From: Desulfuromonas sp. TF
Lineage (GTDB): Bacteria; Desulfobacterota; Desulfuromonadia; Desulfuromonadales; ATBO01
Direction: 5' to 3'
Length of the DNA: 64,000 bases
Assembly (NCBI RefSeq): GCF_000472285.1
Contig: NZ_KI421413.1
Span: 281,842-345,841 of the forward strand
In this document: positions 8,259-18,196 of the stretch, one piece after another
Layout of the letters: each line of letters opens with the position of its first letter
Position numbering within the stretch: the stretch's first letter is position 1
Position numbers and translations under genes: made by a program
Notes under the pieces: model-generated
Told to the model about the DNA's origin: nothing
Database searches by the model: none
Seen by the model: the letters and a program-made list of their open reading frames with translations, nothing else

Positions 8259-10094
8259 ATGAAATCATACGGATACCTGAACAACGCGAAAGGCGCAGTG
8301 GCCCCCCTGGTGGCCATCATGCTGGTGGTTATCATCGTCTGCGTTGCGGTGGTGGTCGACCTGGGGCACATTCATAACGTCAAGATCCAGCTGCAGAGGG
8401 CCGTCGATGCGGCGGCCCTTGCCGGCGCCAACCAACTCGACGGATCGGCCGGAGCAGTCCAGGCGGCAAAAGATGAGGCTGAAGCGGTGGCTGCAGCCAA
8501 CCAGGTTGACCAGGAAAGCGTCGCCATCGTGGCGGGCGATCTTGTGGACCCAAGCGACCCCGACAGCACACATTATGTGGAAGTGGGGCGCTGGGACAGT
8601 GAGGCTCTGGGATCGCTGGCTTCCGACCGCTTCGACCCTGCGGGAACGCCGCCGAACGCCGTGAAGGTAACCGCGACCCGCTCCGTCAGCCATGTCTTCT
8701 TCTTCTTCGTGCCGGCCACCGATGTCATCGCCGACGCCATTGCGGTGGCAAAACCCCAGGTACCTATTCTGCCCTTGGCTGTCGTCACCTGCGTTCCGGC
8801 TGAAAGAATGCTTGAAAACCCGGGCGGTCTCCCAGACCTAAACGTCTGCGGCATCACCAGCTACAAATTTACCAATGATCAGAACGATACGGCAGCCTGG
8901 ACGTCGTTGACCTTCGGAGCAAATGCAAACGATATCATAGATTTCATGAGCACCGAGGATGGAGCAATCAAATTCAACAAAATAATCTTCGGCAAGGGAC
9001 TTGAGAATGTAAACCAGTCCAAAGGAATCGAGAATGAGATTGTGGATTCCGGAGCCACTCTCCCTTTCAACTCCGGTTATCTGGGCTGTCCGGATAACAC
9101 CGGCTCTTTCCCCAATGGTTTCAACATTACCTGCGGCCTTGGGCAGATCGAGGGTGAAGACCTCGCCGCACCGAGCGAATATGACATAAATCCCCCGCCA
9201 CTGAATCCGGACGCCAACGGCATTTATGGGCCCGTGGCAGGATTCGACCCGCTGACTGACTACGGCAAATACGCCCTGCCCCGCTGGTACAACCTCCACA
9301 ATGACGATCCGCCCACTTTCGAAAGTGCTGATCACTTCACACGCCTCTGGTCCCAGGACGGCATCCTGCTACCCGGAAGCGGTGAATCGGATCCAGATTA
9401 TGTCGCACGCTTGGGCACCTACGCCACCTGCCCCGACTCCGATCCAAGCTGCAAGCCCTATGGCGACGACCGTTTCAGGATCATCGGCAACACTGAAAAC
9501 TTCATCGTGGAACCCAGCGGCCAGTTTGCCCACAACCTGAACGCCGCGCTTGGCTTCACACCCGACTACTGGCCGGATTTCGGCAAAATCCTCAAACATG
9601 CCGGATACCCGAAAGTCGGCGTTATCAACGGCAACACTGTGAATGTCCTGAGTGCCTTCATAAATAATGAGAATGTTTCCGACGGGACAGACCTGAGATG
9701 CAGGGACAACGAACCATTTCCCGAGGGAGAAAAGACTCTCAGGGTCAACGCCCCCGTCATTTTTGCCGGTGCATGCGAGGACTGGCAGGCCGTCAGCAAT
9801 GCCTCGAATCATGACCTCCGCTATATTGGGCTCTCCAAGCTCCTCCTGACCAGGGTCTGGACCAACCAGGGCGCATTCGACTGCGGAGAAGACAGTGAGG
9901 TCGTACAACTCCATGGCGGGGAAACCTGCAGCGCTACGGATTTCGACCCGACCCTGCGAAGCGGCACCTATTTCAGCGTGGATGGAGTCACTGTTCCCGC
10001 AAGTTTGCTTGCACTTGAAGGCCTGACTCTGGAACCGGTGGCTGATGATGAAGATGATCAAGGCAGCCTTCTAAAAGTATTTTTAGTTGAGTAA
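8259..10094 (+). CDS. tadG: TadG-like pilus assembly protein
   Basis: About 611 residues from the ATG at 8259. The frame opens at 8193, but the family's N-terminal segment starts here and a GGGGAAG site precedes it. The N-terminus is the Tad domain: KGAVAPLVAIMLVVIIVCVAV forms one membrane helix, followed by HIHNVKIQLQRAVDAAALAGA. The long exported part contains several Cys residues and a Tad_C-like middle region, and no clear von Willebrand MIDAS motif (DxSxS) was found. TadG proteins are thought to sit across the inner membrane and influence pilus anchoring or tip function. It is longer than TadE/F and lacks recognisable repeats. Confidence 0.85.
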   Translation: MKSYGYLNNAKGAVAPLVAIMLVVIIVCVAVVVDLGHIHNVKIQLQRAVDAAALAGANQLDGSAGAVQAAKDEAEAVAAANQVDQESVAIVAGDLVDPSDPDSTHYVEVGRWDSEALGSLASDRFDPAGTPPNAVKVTATRSVSHVFFFFVPATDVIADAIAVAKPQVPILPLAVVTCVPAERMLENPGGLPDLNVCGITSYKFTNDQNDTAAWTSLTFGANANDIIDFMSTEDGAIKFNKIIFGKGLENVNQSKGIENEIVDSGATLPFNSGYLGCPDNTGSFPNGFNITCGLGQIEGEDLAAPSEYDINPPPLNPDANGIYGPVAGFDPLTDYGKYALPRWYNLHNDDPPTFESADHFTRLWSQDGILLPGSGESDPDYVARLGTYATCPDSDPSCKPYGDDRFRIIGNTENFIVEPSGQFAHNLNAALGFTPDYWPDFGKILKHAGYPKVGVINGNTVNVLSAFINNENVSDGTDLRCRDNEPFPEGEKTLRVNAPVIFAGACEDWQAVSNASNHDLRYIGLSKLLLTRVWTNQGAFDCGEDSEVVQLHGGETCSATDFDPTLRSGTYFSVDGVTVPASLLALEGLTLEPVADDEDDQGSLLKVFLVE

Positions 10095-10202
10095 TTCAGA
10101 TAAAACAGGTTGAGATTTATTTTATTTCTATCTATTAAACTTGCTCATCAACATATGTGATATAGAATTTAAGTAAATCATGATCATACAAAGGACGGAC
10201 TA

Positions 10203-11381
10203 ATGGCAAAAGATCTCATACTATCTATCAAAATCGATGATGTCAGGATTAAGGAATCGATATCGGAAGAATTGAAGAGAATTTCTGACATCCAGGTGGT
10301 TCAATGGCACGATTCACCGGGTGAACGGGGCCTCACTTCCGTAAAATCGAATCCGAATATCATCATCGTGAATGATGTGCCGGAATCGACCGAGATTTTC
10401 GCCAGACTCTCCGACCTCTCCCAGGATTTCCCCCAAGCGGCCATTTTCGTCGTTTCCACGGACAAACGTCCCAAGCATATCGTCGAGGTCATGAAAGCGG
10501 GCGTATCCGAATATTTGCTTGCTCCTGTCGATCCGGAACTACTGACCAAAGCGATTGAAGAGGTCCGCACCAAGCTTGCAACCAACGGCAAGATGGCCAA
10601 AGGGAAGATCTACAGCTTCATCAGCAGCAAGGGGGGGCTCGGTTCCACGGTCATCGCCGTGAACGCCGCCGCGGCTCTCGTGAAGAGCAAGGGAGGTTCC
10701 GTGGCACTGTGCGACATGAGCTTCCAGTCCGGAGACAGTTCCGTGCTTCTGGACATGGTTCCTCCAACCTCCTTTATCGATATCTGCAAGAACTATCATC
10801 GCCTGGATGTCGCTCTGCTCAGAGGCTGCATGACCAGGCATAGAAGCGGCGTGGATTTTCTTGCCGCCCCTCCGAACCCCGAGCAAAGTGAAGATATTCG
10901 TGCCGATCACATTGAAAAGACGTTCGATCTGGTCAAAAAGCTCTACGATCATATCGTTGTGGATTGCACTTCCATGTACATCGACGAGTGTACGGTCGAA
11001 GCGTTCAACGCCTCGCACAAGGTTTTCATCGTCACGGACATGTCGGTGCCGGCGATTCGAAATGCCGCACGGCTTTTCCGTTCAATCCAAAAGCATGGCC
11101 TCAATCCGCAAAAAATGGAATTCGTCGTCAACCGATATACAAAAGGCGGCACCCTGTCTATCGAGGAGGTGGAAAAAACTCTGGGGAAAAAGATTTACTG
11201 GCTTTTCCCGAACGATTTTGACGATATCGTATCTTCGATCAACCGGGGAGCGCCACTTGTCGGATTCAATCCTCAGGCTCCTTTTTCAAAAAACGTTTTC
11301 GACTTTTCCAGACATCTGCTGAACCCTCAAGCATCTGAGGCTTATCGGGGAATCAGGGGAGCTTTCGGAAAAGCGATTTAG
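10203..11381 (+). CDS. cpaE: Pilus assembly ATPase TadZ/CpaE
   Basis: 392 residues: an atypical receiver domain (about 1-125) lacking the usual acidic pocket, then a MinD/ParA-type ATPase domain. The deviant Walker A reads SKGGLGST (about 142-149), so the second lysine position is Ser, as reported for some TadZ proteins. Switch segments follow with VVDCTSMY and VTDMSVPAIRNA. TadZ localises the Tad machine, often at a pole. AAAGGA lies 9 bases before the ATG. The 108-base AT-rich gap before it could hold an internal promoter. cpaF follows after 9 bases. Confidence 0.92.
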   Translation: MAKDLILSIKIDDVRIKESISEELKRISDIQVVQWHDSPGERGLTSVKSNPNIIIVNDVPESTEIFARLSDLSQDFPQAAIFVVSTDKRPKHIVEVMKAGVSEYLLAPVDPELLTKAIEEVRTKLATNGKMAKGKIYSFISSKGGLGSTVIAVNAAAALVKSKGGSVALCDMSFQSGDSSVLLDMVPPTSFIDICKNYHRLDVALLRGCMTRHRSGVDFLAAPPNPEQSEDIRADHIEKTFDLVKKLYDHIVVDCTSMYIDECTVEAFNASHKVFIVTDMSVPAIRNAARLFRSIQKHGLNPQKMEFVVNRYTKGGTLSIEEVEKTLGKKIYWLFPNDFDDIVSSINRGAPLVGFNPQAPFSKNVFDFSRHLLNPQASEAYRGIRGAFGKAI

Positions 11382-11390
11382 GAGGAAACC

Positions 11391-12761
11391 GTGGCACTTA
11401 AAGACCTTCTCGGCAGAAGCGGCAAAGGCGGCGAAGCTCTGAATATTCAACCTCTCGAAGAGACGGTACGGGCGATATCCGAAAGAGAAAACTTCTTTTA
11501 TGAGGTAAAGCAGAAAATTCATAGCCGCCTTATCGAGGAAGCCAATCTTTCAGCTCTGGACACCCTGAATGCCTCCGAGATCAGACCCGAAATCGCCAGC
11601 CTGGTCGATTATTTCCTGAGCGAAGAGAAAGTTCTGCTTAATGAGGAGGAGCGAAACTCCCTGGTTCTCGAGATCCTCGATGAACTGATGGGGCTGGGGC
11701 CGATCGAGCCGTTTTTCAAAGACCCGACCGTTTCTGATATCCTCTGCAATACCTATAAAAACATCTACGTTGAACGTCATGGCCTGCTCGAAAAAACGAA
11801 TGCCCGTTTCATCGATAACGGCCACCTGATGAACATCATCGACCGGATCATCTCCCGGGTCGGGCGCCGCATCGACGAATCTTCCCCGATGGTCGATGCC
11901 AGACTTCCGGACGGTTCCCGCGTCAATGCCATCATCCCTCCCCTGGCGATCGACGGCCCGACGCTCTCCATCCGCCGCTTTGCAGTCAAACCGCTGAAAA
12001 TGGAAGATCTGATCAGGAACAAAACCCTCACTCCCGACGTGGCGATATTTTTTGCGGGCTGCATCAAGGCCAAACTCAACATCATGATCTCCGGCGGAAC
12101 AGGCGCGGGTAAAACGACACTGCTCAACATCCTTTCGGCGTCTATCCCCGCCAACGAACGGATCGTCACCATCGAGGATTCCGCGGAACTCCAGCTGCAG
12201 CAGGAGCATGTTGTCCGCCTCGAAACCCGGCCGCCCAGCATTGAGGGGACCGGAACGGTCACTCAGCGGGACCTGGTGCGCAACAGCCTTCGGATGCGTC
12301 CCGACAGGATCATCATCGGCGAGGTCCGCGGCGCCGAATCATTTGACATGCTGCAGGCGATGAATACCGGTCACGAGGGCTCCCTGACCACTGTTCATGC
12401 CAATACTCCCCGGGATTCCCTGACGCGTCTCGAGTCGATGATCCTGATGTCCGGCGTCGATCTTCCCGAAAAAACCATGCGCTTCATGGCTTCTTCCGCC
12501 CTTGATTTGATTATTCAGGTTTCCCGCATGACCGACGGCACCAGGAAGATCACCTCCGTCAGCGAAGTGGTCGGGATGGAAGGCGAGGTGATCACCCTTC
12601 AGGAGATCTTCGTATTTGAGAAAAAGGGGATCGATAGGAACGGAAAGGTGCTCGGCCGCTTCACGGCGACGGGCATTCGCCCCAAGTTCGCCGAAAAACT
12701 TGAACTCGCCGGCATCGACATTCCCGACGATCTCTTCTCCACAAGCAAGTATTACGAGTAG
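11391..12761 (+). CDS. cpaF: Tad secretion ATPase TadA/CpaF
   Basis: 456 residues of the VirB11/GspE-like secretion ATPase superfamily, and the cytoplasmic motor for Flp pilus assembly. The N-terminal helical domain (about 1-130) is followed by the RecA-like domain. Visible motifs are Walker [13 protein letters not shown] (about 235-246), the Asp box [11 protein letters not shown], Walker B in [14 protein letters not shown], and the His box [13 protein letters not shown]. The start is GTG at 11391, fixed by GGAGGAAACC directly upstream. It is coupled to cpaE and followed after 10 bases by tadB. Confidence 0.96.
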   Translation: MALKDLLGRSGKGGEALNIQPLEETVRAISERENFFYEVKQKIHSRLIEEANLSALDTLNASEIRPEIASLVDYFLSEEKVLLNEEERNSLVLEILDELMGLGPIEPFFKDPTVSDILCNTYKNIYVERHGLLEKTNARFIDNGHLMNIIDRIISRVGRRIDESSPMVDARLPDGSRVNAIIPPLAIDGPTLSIRRFAVKPLKMEDLIRNKTLTPDVAIFFAGCIKAKLNIMISGGTGAGKTTLLNILSASIPANERIVTIEDSAELQLQQEHVVRLETRPPSIEGTGTVTQRDLVRNSLRMRPDRIIIGEVRGAESFDMLQAMNTGHEGSLTTVHANTPRDSLTRLESMILMSGVDLPEKTMRFMASSALDLIIQVSRMTDGTRKITSVSEVVGMEGEVITLQEIFVFEKKGIDRNGKVLGRFTATGIRPKFAEKLELAGIDIPDDLFSTSKYYE

Positions 12762-12771
12762 CGGAGGCATT

Positions 12772-13749
12772 ATGGATCTGCTGACAGTCTTTTTATTAGG
12801 TGCCGTCTTTCTATTTACATTTACCATCGTCGAATTGCTTTATCTCTTCTGGGCGGAAAGCAAATTTGCCGAAAAACGCACGGTAAAGAAACGTCTCCTT
12901 TACATATCGGCGGGCGGCAAGCATGGTCAGGAGAAATTGACGCTGTATCGGGACCGGGCACTGAAGGATGCCGGATTTTTCGAGAGGCTCGTCTTCAAGC
13001 TCCCGCGAATCCCCAGCCTGGACCGCATGCTGCTGAAGGCGAAAATCCCCCTCAATGCCACGACCTTTATCGTCGGCAGCATCGCCCTCGGGGGGATTGG
13101 TCTTCTCCTCGGTCTCAGATACTTCACCCAGACCCTGCCAGCCCTGGGGTTGGGTGTGCTGCTCCTGGCGCTTCCGTATTTCCTTCTAAAAATCGCGGAA
13201 AAAACTTATTACGCCAAGTTCCAGGAACAACTACCCGAAGCTCTCGACCTTCTGGCACGGGCGGTACGATCAGGATACGCCCTGACTGCGGGACTTGAGG
13301 TTATCGCCGAGGAAATGGCCGAACCGATCAAGTCGGAGTTTGCCGCGGTTGTCGACGAGGTAAATCTGGGACTCACTCTGAAGGAAGCACTTTACAATTT
13401 GTGCGAGCGGGTACCGGGAATGGACATGCGTTTCTTCACCATCGCCGTGCTGGTTCAGAAGGAGACTGGAGGCAACATCGCCGAGATTCTCGACAACATA
13501 AGTCGCCTTATAAGGGAAAGAGTTCAGTTCGCGCGTCAGGTAAAAGCACTGACCGCTGAAGGAAGATATTCGGCAGGCATTCTCATCGCCCTTCCCATTC
13601 TTATGTTCATCTACGTGTATTTCGTTAACTATGACTACATATCCTCCCTGTGGCAACACGAAGCCGGACTTTACATGATGTACGGTGCGGTGATTTTACA
13701 GATCACAGGAGCCTATTTCATCAAGAAGATTGTCTCGATCGAGATATAG
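12772..13749 (+). CDS. tadB: Tad inner-membrane platform protein TadB
   Basis: 325 residues from the ATG at 12772, with GGAGG 5 bases upstream. The frame stays open into cpaF, but that extension overlaps the cpaF coding sequence. It has an N-terminal helix, two central helices around residues 95-145, and a C-terminal pair. The T2SS-F domain includes QLPEALDLLARAVRSGYAL and the Glu-rich cytoplasmic segment ending QKETGGNIAEIL. With TadC it forms the platform on which the CpaF motor acts. Confidence 0.93.
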   Translation: MDLLTVFLLGAVFLFTFTIVELLYLFWAESKFAEKRTVKKRLLYISAGGKHGQEKLTLYRDRALKDAGFFERLVFKLPRIPSLDRMLLKAKIPLNATTFIVGSIALGGIGLLLGLRYFTQTLPALGLGVLLLALPYFLLKIAEKTYYAKFQEQLPEALDLLARAVRSGYALTAGLEVIAEEMAEPIKSEFAAVVDEVNLGLTLKEALYNLCERVPGMDMRFFTIAVLVQKETGGNIAEILDNISRLIRERVQFARQVKALTAEGRYSAGILIALPILMFIYVYFVNYDYISSLWQHEAGLYMMYGAVILQITGAYFIKKIVSIEI

Positions 13750-13757
13750 AGGTATCT

Positions 13758-14747
13758 ATGAATACGCTATTGAATTATTTTTACGTCCTCCTGGATAATC
13801 TCGATTACTATGGAATCCTGACATTGACCTTTCTGACGGTCGCTACTGCCATCCTAGCGATTTTTTTCATCTTCAACCGAAGGAGTGCCCTTAGTCAGAG
13901 ACTTGCACGTCTTTCGCCTTCCGGCAGCAAAACCGCCATTTTGCAGAAACCAAAACTGTTGGAAGATGAGGGAAACGGACTGGTCGCCAAAATTTCCAGG
14001 CCCCTCCATGAAGTTGTCGCGCCCAGGAAAGGAGCCACAAAGAAAAAGCTTCGCCTTAAGCTGATTCGGGCCGGTTTCAGATCGGAAAAAGCGTTTAGAA
14101 CCTTCCTGACTGCCAAAGTTGTGCTAGGAGTCCTTTTCCCTGCCGCATATCTGGTGACGAAGCTGTTTTACCGCTTTACCCCCGACATGTTCCTGATATG
14201 CATCGCTCTTGCGGGTCTCGGTTTTTTACTCCCGAATATCTACATCTGGCTGGTCGCCCGAGGGCGCCAAAGTGCCATGGAAAAAGCTCTTCCCGATGCT
14301 CTCGACCTGATGGTCGTGTGCGTCGAATCCGGTCTCGGTCTCGATATGACCTTCAAGCGGGTGGGTGATGAAATCCGCCCCATCGACTCCAACCTGAGTG
14401 ATGAATTCCATCTGACCAACCTTGAAATCAGGGCGGGGAGACCCAGGGATGAAAGTTTCAAGGACCTTTCCGTCCGCACCGGCCTTTCCGAGGTTCACAA
14501 CCTGATGACCATCCTCGTTCAGACCAGCCGCTTCGGCACCAGCGTTGCAAAAGCGCTTCGCGTTCATGCGGATGCCATGCGAGTTAAACGGCGGCAGATT
14601 GCCGAGGAGAAAGCGGCGAAATCGACAGTGAAGTTGATTTTCCCCCTGATCTTTTTCATTTTCCCGGCTATCTTTGTCGTCCTTGTCGGGCCGGCGGCCA
14701 TTCAGATCGCCACGGTTCTTTTCCCGGTTCTTGGGGGAGGGAAATAG
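13758..14747 (+). CDS. tadC: Tad inner-membrane platform protein TadC
   Basis: 329 residues from the ATG at 13758, with AGAGGT about 5 bases upstream. One N-terminal helix, two central helices (about 115-175), the T2SS-F segment ALPDALDLMVVCVESGLGLD with FGTSVAKALRVHADAMR, and a C-terminal helix pair. Partner of TadB in the assembly platform. It follows tadB by 8 bases. Confidence 0.93.
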   Translation: MNTLLNYFYVLLDNLDYYGILTLTFLTVATAILAIFFIFNRRSALSQRLARLSPSGSKTAILQKPKLLEDEGNGLVAKISRPLHEVVAPRKGATKKKLRLKLIRAGFRSEKAFRTFLTAKVVLGVLFPAAYLVTKLFYRFTPDMFLICIALAGLGFLLPNIYIWLVARGRQSAMEKALPDALDLMVVCVESGLGLDMTFKRVGDEIRPIDSNLSDEFHLTNLEIRAGRPRDESFKDLSVRTGLSEVHNLMTILVQTSRFGTSVAKALRVHADAMRVKRRQIAEEKAAKSTVKLIFPLIFFIFPAIFVVLVGPAAIQIATVLFPVLGGGK

Positions 14748-14826
14748 GTACGTTTTCAGGCGTGAGACGCTTGTCCGACTAGCCTCGGCGAAGGCGGATA
14801 AGGCGAATATTACAGGAGGTGTCATC

Positions 14827-15798
14827 TTGTTCAAATTCAATCTCCACTCTAATTCAGGGAACAGATTTTTCACCCCCGTCGCTCTCGTTAGAAAGACGAC
14901 CTTACTCGTTCTCTTTTCTTTCCTTTGCGCCTGCAGCACCACGGTCCACCAGAAACCCGCGGATCCGATTTCCCTCAAGAATTTCGACGATCAAGTGGAC
15001 AAGGAAAAGGCGCTCTCCAACCTCGGTGAGGAGGAATTGGTCCACAAAGGGAATGCTTACCTTAAGAAGGGAAATCTCCAACTGGCCACCCTGCACTTCT
15101 CCGTAGCCCTTGCAAAGAATCCGAAATCCGCACCGGCCTGCACGGGTATCGGTCAGGTTCTGCTTGCTAAAGGAGAATTCTCCAAAGCGCGGGATGCTTT
15201 CGCCAAAGGCTTGGAACATGATGAAAACTACCGTCCCGCCCTGCTTGGAATGGCCATGGCTTATCGAAAACAGGGTGACCCCGAAGCAGCTGTCGTGCAC
15301 CTGGAAAAAGCGCGTGCAGCCGGGCCGGACGATATTGAAGTCCTGACCGAGATGGCCGTGACCTATGATGCTCTTGGTCAAGAGCTTTTGGCCGAACCTC
15401 TGTATACCAGGGTGATTGAACTGAAGCCTCACAAAGCATCCGGATACAACAACCTGGGCTTCAATTATCTACTCCAGGGCCGCTATTCGGAAGCGATTGC
15501 CACCTTCTCCAAGGCCATGAGTCTTGAGACACCGAGCATCATGATGCGGAATAATCTTGCCGCAGCCTATGTGTTGAATGGACAGGACGAAAATGCCCTC
15601 CGGCTCTTCGAGAAGACCGTAGGCAAGGCATCGGCCTACAACAACATCGGGTATATACACATGACTCAAGGGAACTGGGATCTGGCAGAGAAAGCTTTTA
15701 TACAGGCCTTGGAACTGAATCCCACATATTATGCACGGGCCCAGGACAATCTGGATCGTCTGTACCGGTACCGGATGAGCATGAGGTCAGGGGAATAA
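14827..15798 (+). CDS. tadD: TPR lipoprotein TadD
   Basis: The start is assigned to the TTG at 14827 because a perfect AGGAGGT (14814-14820) lies 6 bases upstream. The longer frame from 14674 would overlap tadC and has no ribosome-binding site. The protein then has 323 residues with a signal sequence and lipobox LCAC. Five to six tetratricopeptide repeats follow (for example GNAYLKKGNLQLATLHFSVA and YNNLGFNYLLQGRYSEAIAT). TadD lipoproteins assist secretin assembly or localisation. It is the last gene of the Tad run. Confidence 0.88.
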   Translation: MFKFNLHSNSGNRFFTPVALVRKTTLLVLFSFLCACSTTVHQKPADPISLKNFDDQVDKEKALSNLGEEELVHKGNAYLKKGNLQLATLHFSVALAKNPKSAPACTGIGQVLLAKGEFSKARDAFAKGLEHDENYRPALLGMAMAYRKQGDPEAAVVHLEKARAAGPDDIEVLTEMAVTYDALGQELLAEPLYTRVIELKPHKASGYNNLGFNYLLQGRYSEAIATFSKAMSLETPSIMMRNNLAAAYVLNGQDENALRLFEKTVGKASAYNNIGYIHMTQGNWDLAEKAFIQALELNPTYYARAQDNLDRLYRYRMSMRSGE

Positions 15799-15803
15799 AA
15801 GGC

Positions 15804-15905
15804 ATATTTGGCCGCAGATGAATGCAGATGGCCACAGATCAGGGCAAAAGCAGAATTTCGGACCTGATTTCATCTGCGTTAATCTGCGTGTATCTGCGGT
15901 TAAAA
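15804..15905. repeat. Inverted CGCAGAT-type intergenic repeat
   Basis: After tadD the sequence CCGCAGATGAATGCAGATGG, then CACAGATCAGG, is mirrored about 40 bases later by CCTGATTTCATCTGCG, TTAATCTGCG, TGTATCTGCGG. The arms can pair imperfectly into a long hairpin. It may end Tad-locus transcription, although no T-run follows. Confidence 0.65.
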
Positions 15906-15992
15906 TAGATTTTTGAGATGAGGCACCGCTTTTAAATCCGCCTTTATCAGATTTGATCCGCGTCCAATGATTGAAGTCTCTGAGGTAATCTC

Positions 15993-17468
15993 TTGAAATT
16001 ACGGTTTCTTCCAGATATCGGCGGAGCTTATTGCTTCGTCATTTTTATTATCATGGTGCTCTTCGCCGGCCAAAGAGCACTTCGTGACGGCGATACCTTA
16101 TGGCACATCAAATTTGGCACTCTCATACTGGAACAGAAGGAACTGGTCACCAAGGACTTCTATTCTCATACGGTCTACGGGCAATCCTGGACATCGCATG
16201 AATGGCTTGCGGAAGTCATCATGGGAGCCATCCACAACGTCGGCGGTATTCCCGGAGTAGTCATTTTTTATTTTCTGATAGCGGCGCTGAGTTATTGGAT
16301 GCTGTTCCAGATCGCAGCCCAGGTAGGCGCCAAAGAGTGGCTTTCCATTTTGGTCGTATCCATTGCCGTTACTCTCACCATATCCCACCTTCTGGCGCGA
16401 CCTCATATATTCACCTGGCTGTTGGGGTTGATTACGCTCTACATCCTGCATAAAGGCGGGCGACGGCTTTTTCTTCTGCCGCTGTTGATGATTCCATGGG
16501 CCAATCTGCACGGAGGCTTTGCACTTGGCTTGACCCTTCAGGGACTCTTTATCGTCGGCAATATAGCGGAGGACCTTTCAGCGACCGGGATTTACGAATG
16601 GAGAAGAGCCATCGCCAGACAGAAAACACCGGCTATCGTTCTTTTCTTGAGCCTGGCTGCAGCATGCATCAATCCTTTCGGCTATAAACTGCTGTTATTT
16701 CCTTTCCAGGTATCCAGCGGTTCATTCAGTCATTTGATCAGTGAGTGGATGTCACCGAATCTTCAAGCTTTTTGGGAGTTTCGGCTCTATCTGCTTCTTA
16801 TTGTTTTTCTTCTTTTTTTCGGAGCCTCGTCCGTAAGCTGGACCTATCGTTTTCTTCTTCTTTTTTTAATCAATGCTGCCCTGGTCCATTCAAGACATAT
16901 GAGTATAGCTGGAATCTTTCTTACCCCTTTCCTGGTGCAGGCCCTTCTCCCTTTTCAACAAAGACTGGCCTCTTTCAGGAAGCATGAGATCATTAAACAA
17001 CTGACGCTCTCCAAAGTTTCCGGCCCGCTATCAACAACACTTCTCTGTATTTTCCTGGTTCTGGGCATCAACCAATGGCCGGACTTGAAGAAGGCGGCCA
17101 ATGCTCTCATCGCCCTTCCGGATAAATTCTCCAGAGAAGCAGTCGAGTACCTTTCGAAGGATACTCCCGCCGGCAATATGTTCAACTATGATGAAATGGG
17201 GGATTACCTGATTTATGCCATGGATCCGCCGCCGAAGCTATTTGCTGACGGGCGGCTCGATATGTATGGGCAAAAGATCGTGGAGGATTACGCAAAAATC
17301 GTAACCCTTGAGGAAGAAGCGGATGAACTGCTCGCGTCCTACGAAATCGATTGGGTGCTCTACCCTCCCGGTCCGCTCATCCGCTATCTGGAAGCCAGAG
17401 GATGGCGTGAAACCTATCGGGATGATCAAGCGGTCATTCTACTGCGGACCTCCGAGGTCGCACCATAG
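15993..17468 (+). CDS. GT-C-like polytopic membrane protein (paralogue of 24355-25881)
   Basis: 491 residues with about 10-11 hydrophobic helices. The first exported loop carries RDGDTLWHIKFG, an acidic motif in the place where GT-C glycosyltransferases hold their catalytic Asp. Further conserved stretches are SHEWLAEVIM, LLARPHIFTW, WANLHGGF and INPFGYKLLLFPFQV. The soluble C-terminal part has FNYDEMGDYLIYA and DGRLDMYG. The start is TTG at 15993 with TGAGGT 6-7 bases upstream. A glycan or lipid-linked sugar transferase role is inferred from fold and neighbours. The exact reaction is unknown. Its 3' end overlaps the convergent gene by 43 bases. Confidence 0.72.
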   Translation: MKLRFLPDIGGAYCFVIFIIMVLFAGQRALRDGDTLWHIKFGTLILEQKELVTKDFYSHTVYGQSWTSHEWLAEVIMGAIHNVGGIPGVVIFYFLIAALSYWMLFQIAAQVGAKEWLSILVVSIAVTLTISHLLARPHIFTWLLGLITLYILHKGGRRLFLLPLLMIPWANLHGGFALGLTLQGLFIVGNIAEDLSATGIYEWRRAIARQKTPAIVLFLSLAAACINPFGYKLLLFPFQVSSGSFSHLISEWMSPNLQAFWEFRLYLLLIVFLLFFGASSVSWTYRFLLLFLINAALVHSRHMSIAGIFLTPFLVQALLPFQQRLASFRKHEIIKQLTLSKVSGPLSTTLLCIFLVLGINQWPDLKKAANALIALPDKFSREAVEYLSKDTPAGNMFNYDEMGDYLIYAMDPPPKLFADGRLDMYGQKIVEDYAKIVTLEEEADELLASYEIDWVLYPPGPLIRYLEARGWRETYRDDQAVILLRTSEVAP

Positions 17469-18196
17469 CTACCCGTCACGCCGAATAATCGGATGATAAA
17501 GAGATCCCGCAGCATCTGCATGGAATGAAACACGGGGTTTACCTTGCTTAGCGGATTATTCCGCCACAGAACGCCAATTTCCGCTATATCGAACCCCTTG
17601 TGTCGGGCGACAAAGAGCGCCTCCACATCGAAACTGAAACCGTCGATTCTACAGCAACCGAAAATCTCCCGTGCCGCATTTCTTTTGAAACATTTGAAGC
17701 CGCACTGGGTGTCGCTGATGCCGCTGACCGTAAAGAGTTGCACCAGTTTGTTGAAGGATTTCCCCAGCAGGACACGATAGAAAGGCTGATATTTGACGAT
17801 TCGTGCTTCACGGGTTGCTCTTGAACCGATGGCAACGTCATATCCTTCGGATAATGCTTTCAGCAACTTCCTGATTTCTCTGACAGGAGTGGAAAGGTCG
17901 GCATCGCTGAACAGGACGTAAGAACCCGAAGCGGCAAGGACCCCTGTTCTGACCGCATAACCTTTTCCCCGGTTGTTTTCGTAGCGTATCAATCTAACTT
18001 CCGAATGTCCCTTGGAAAATCTCTTGACAAGTTCCGAAGTTCCGTCTGTGCTGCCGTCATCGACAACAATTATTTCAAATTTATTAAATCTCCGCTTGAG
18101 AGATCGCCATAGATGAGGAAGAGTCGAATATAATCTTTCTTCTTCATTGTAAGCCGGAACAACAACGGATATTTCGATTTCATCAAATTTTCTCAT
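17426..18196 (-). CDS. GT2 glycosyltransferase, dolichyl/polyprenyl-phosphate sugar synthase type
   Basis: 256 residues of the GT-A fold: VVVPAYNEEERL, VVDDGSTDGT, NRGKGYAVRTGVLAASG and the metal-binding FSDADLSTP, then QCGFKCFKR. No C-terminal membrane helices follow, so it resembles soluble dolichyl-phosphate beta-glucosyltransferases rather than GtrB/ArnC. It probably moves a sugar from a nucleotide donor to a polyprenyl phosphate at the inner membrane, supplying GT-C enzymes nearby. The AGGAGG site 8 bases before the ATG is strong. The 3' end overlaps the convergent membrane-protein gene. Confidence 0.88.
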   Translation of the reverse strand: MRKFDEIEISVVVPAYNEEERLYSTLPHLWRSLKRRFNKFEIIVVDDGSTDGTSELVKRFSKGHSEVRLIRYENNRGKGYAVRTGVLAASGSYVLFSDADLSTPVREIRKLLKALSEGYDVAIGSRATREARIVKYQPFYRVLLGKSFNKLVQLFTVSGISDTQCGFKCFKRNAAREIFGCCRIDGFSFDVEALFVARHKGFDIAEIGVLWRNNPLSKVNPVFHSMQMLRDLFIIRLFGVTGSYGATSEVRSRMTA

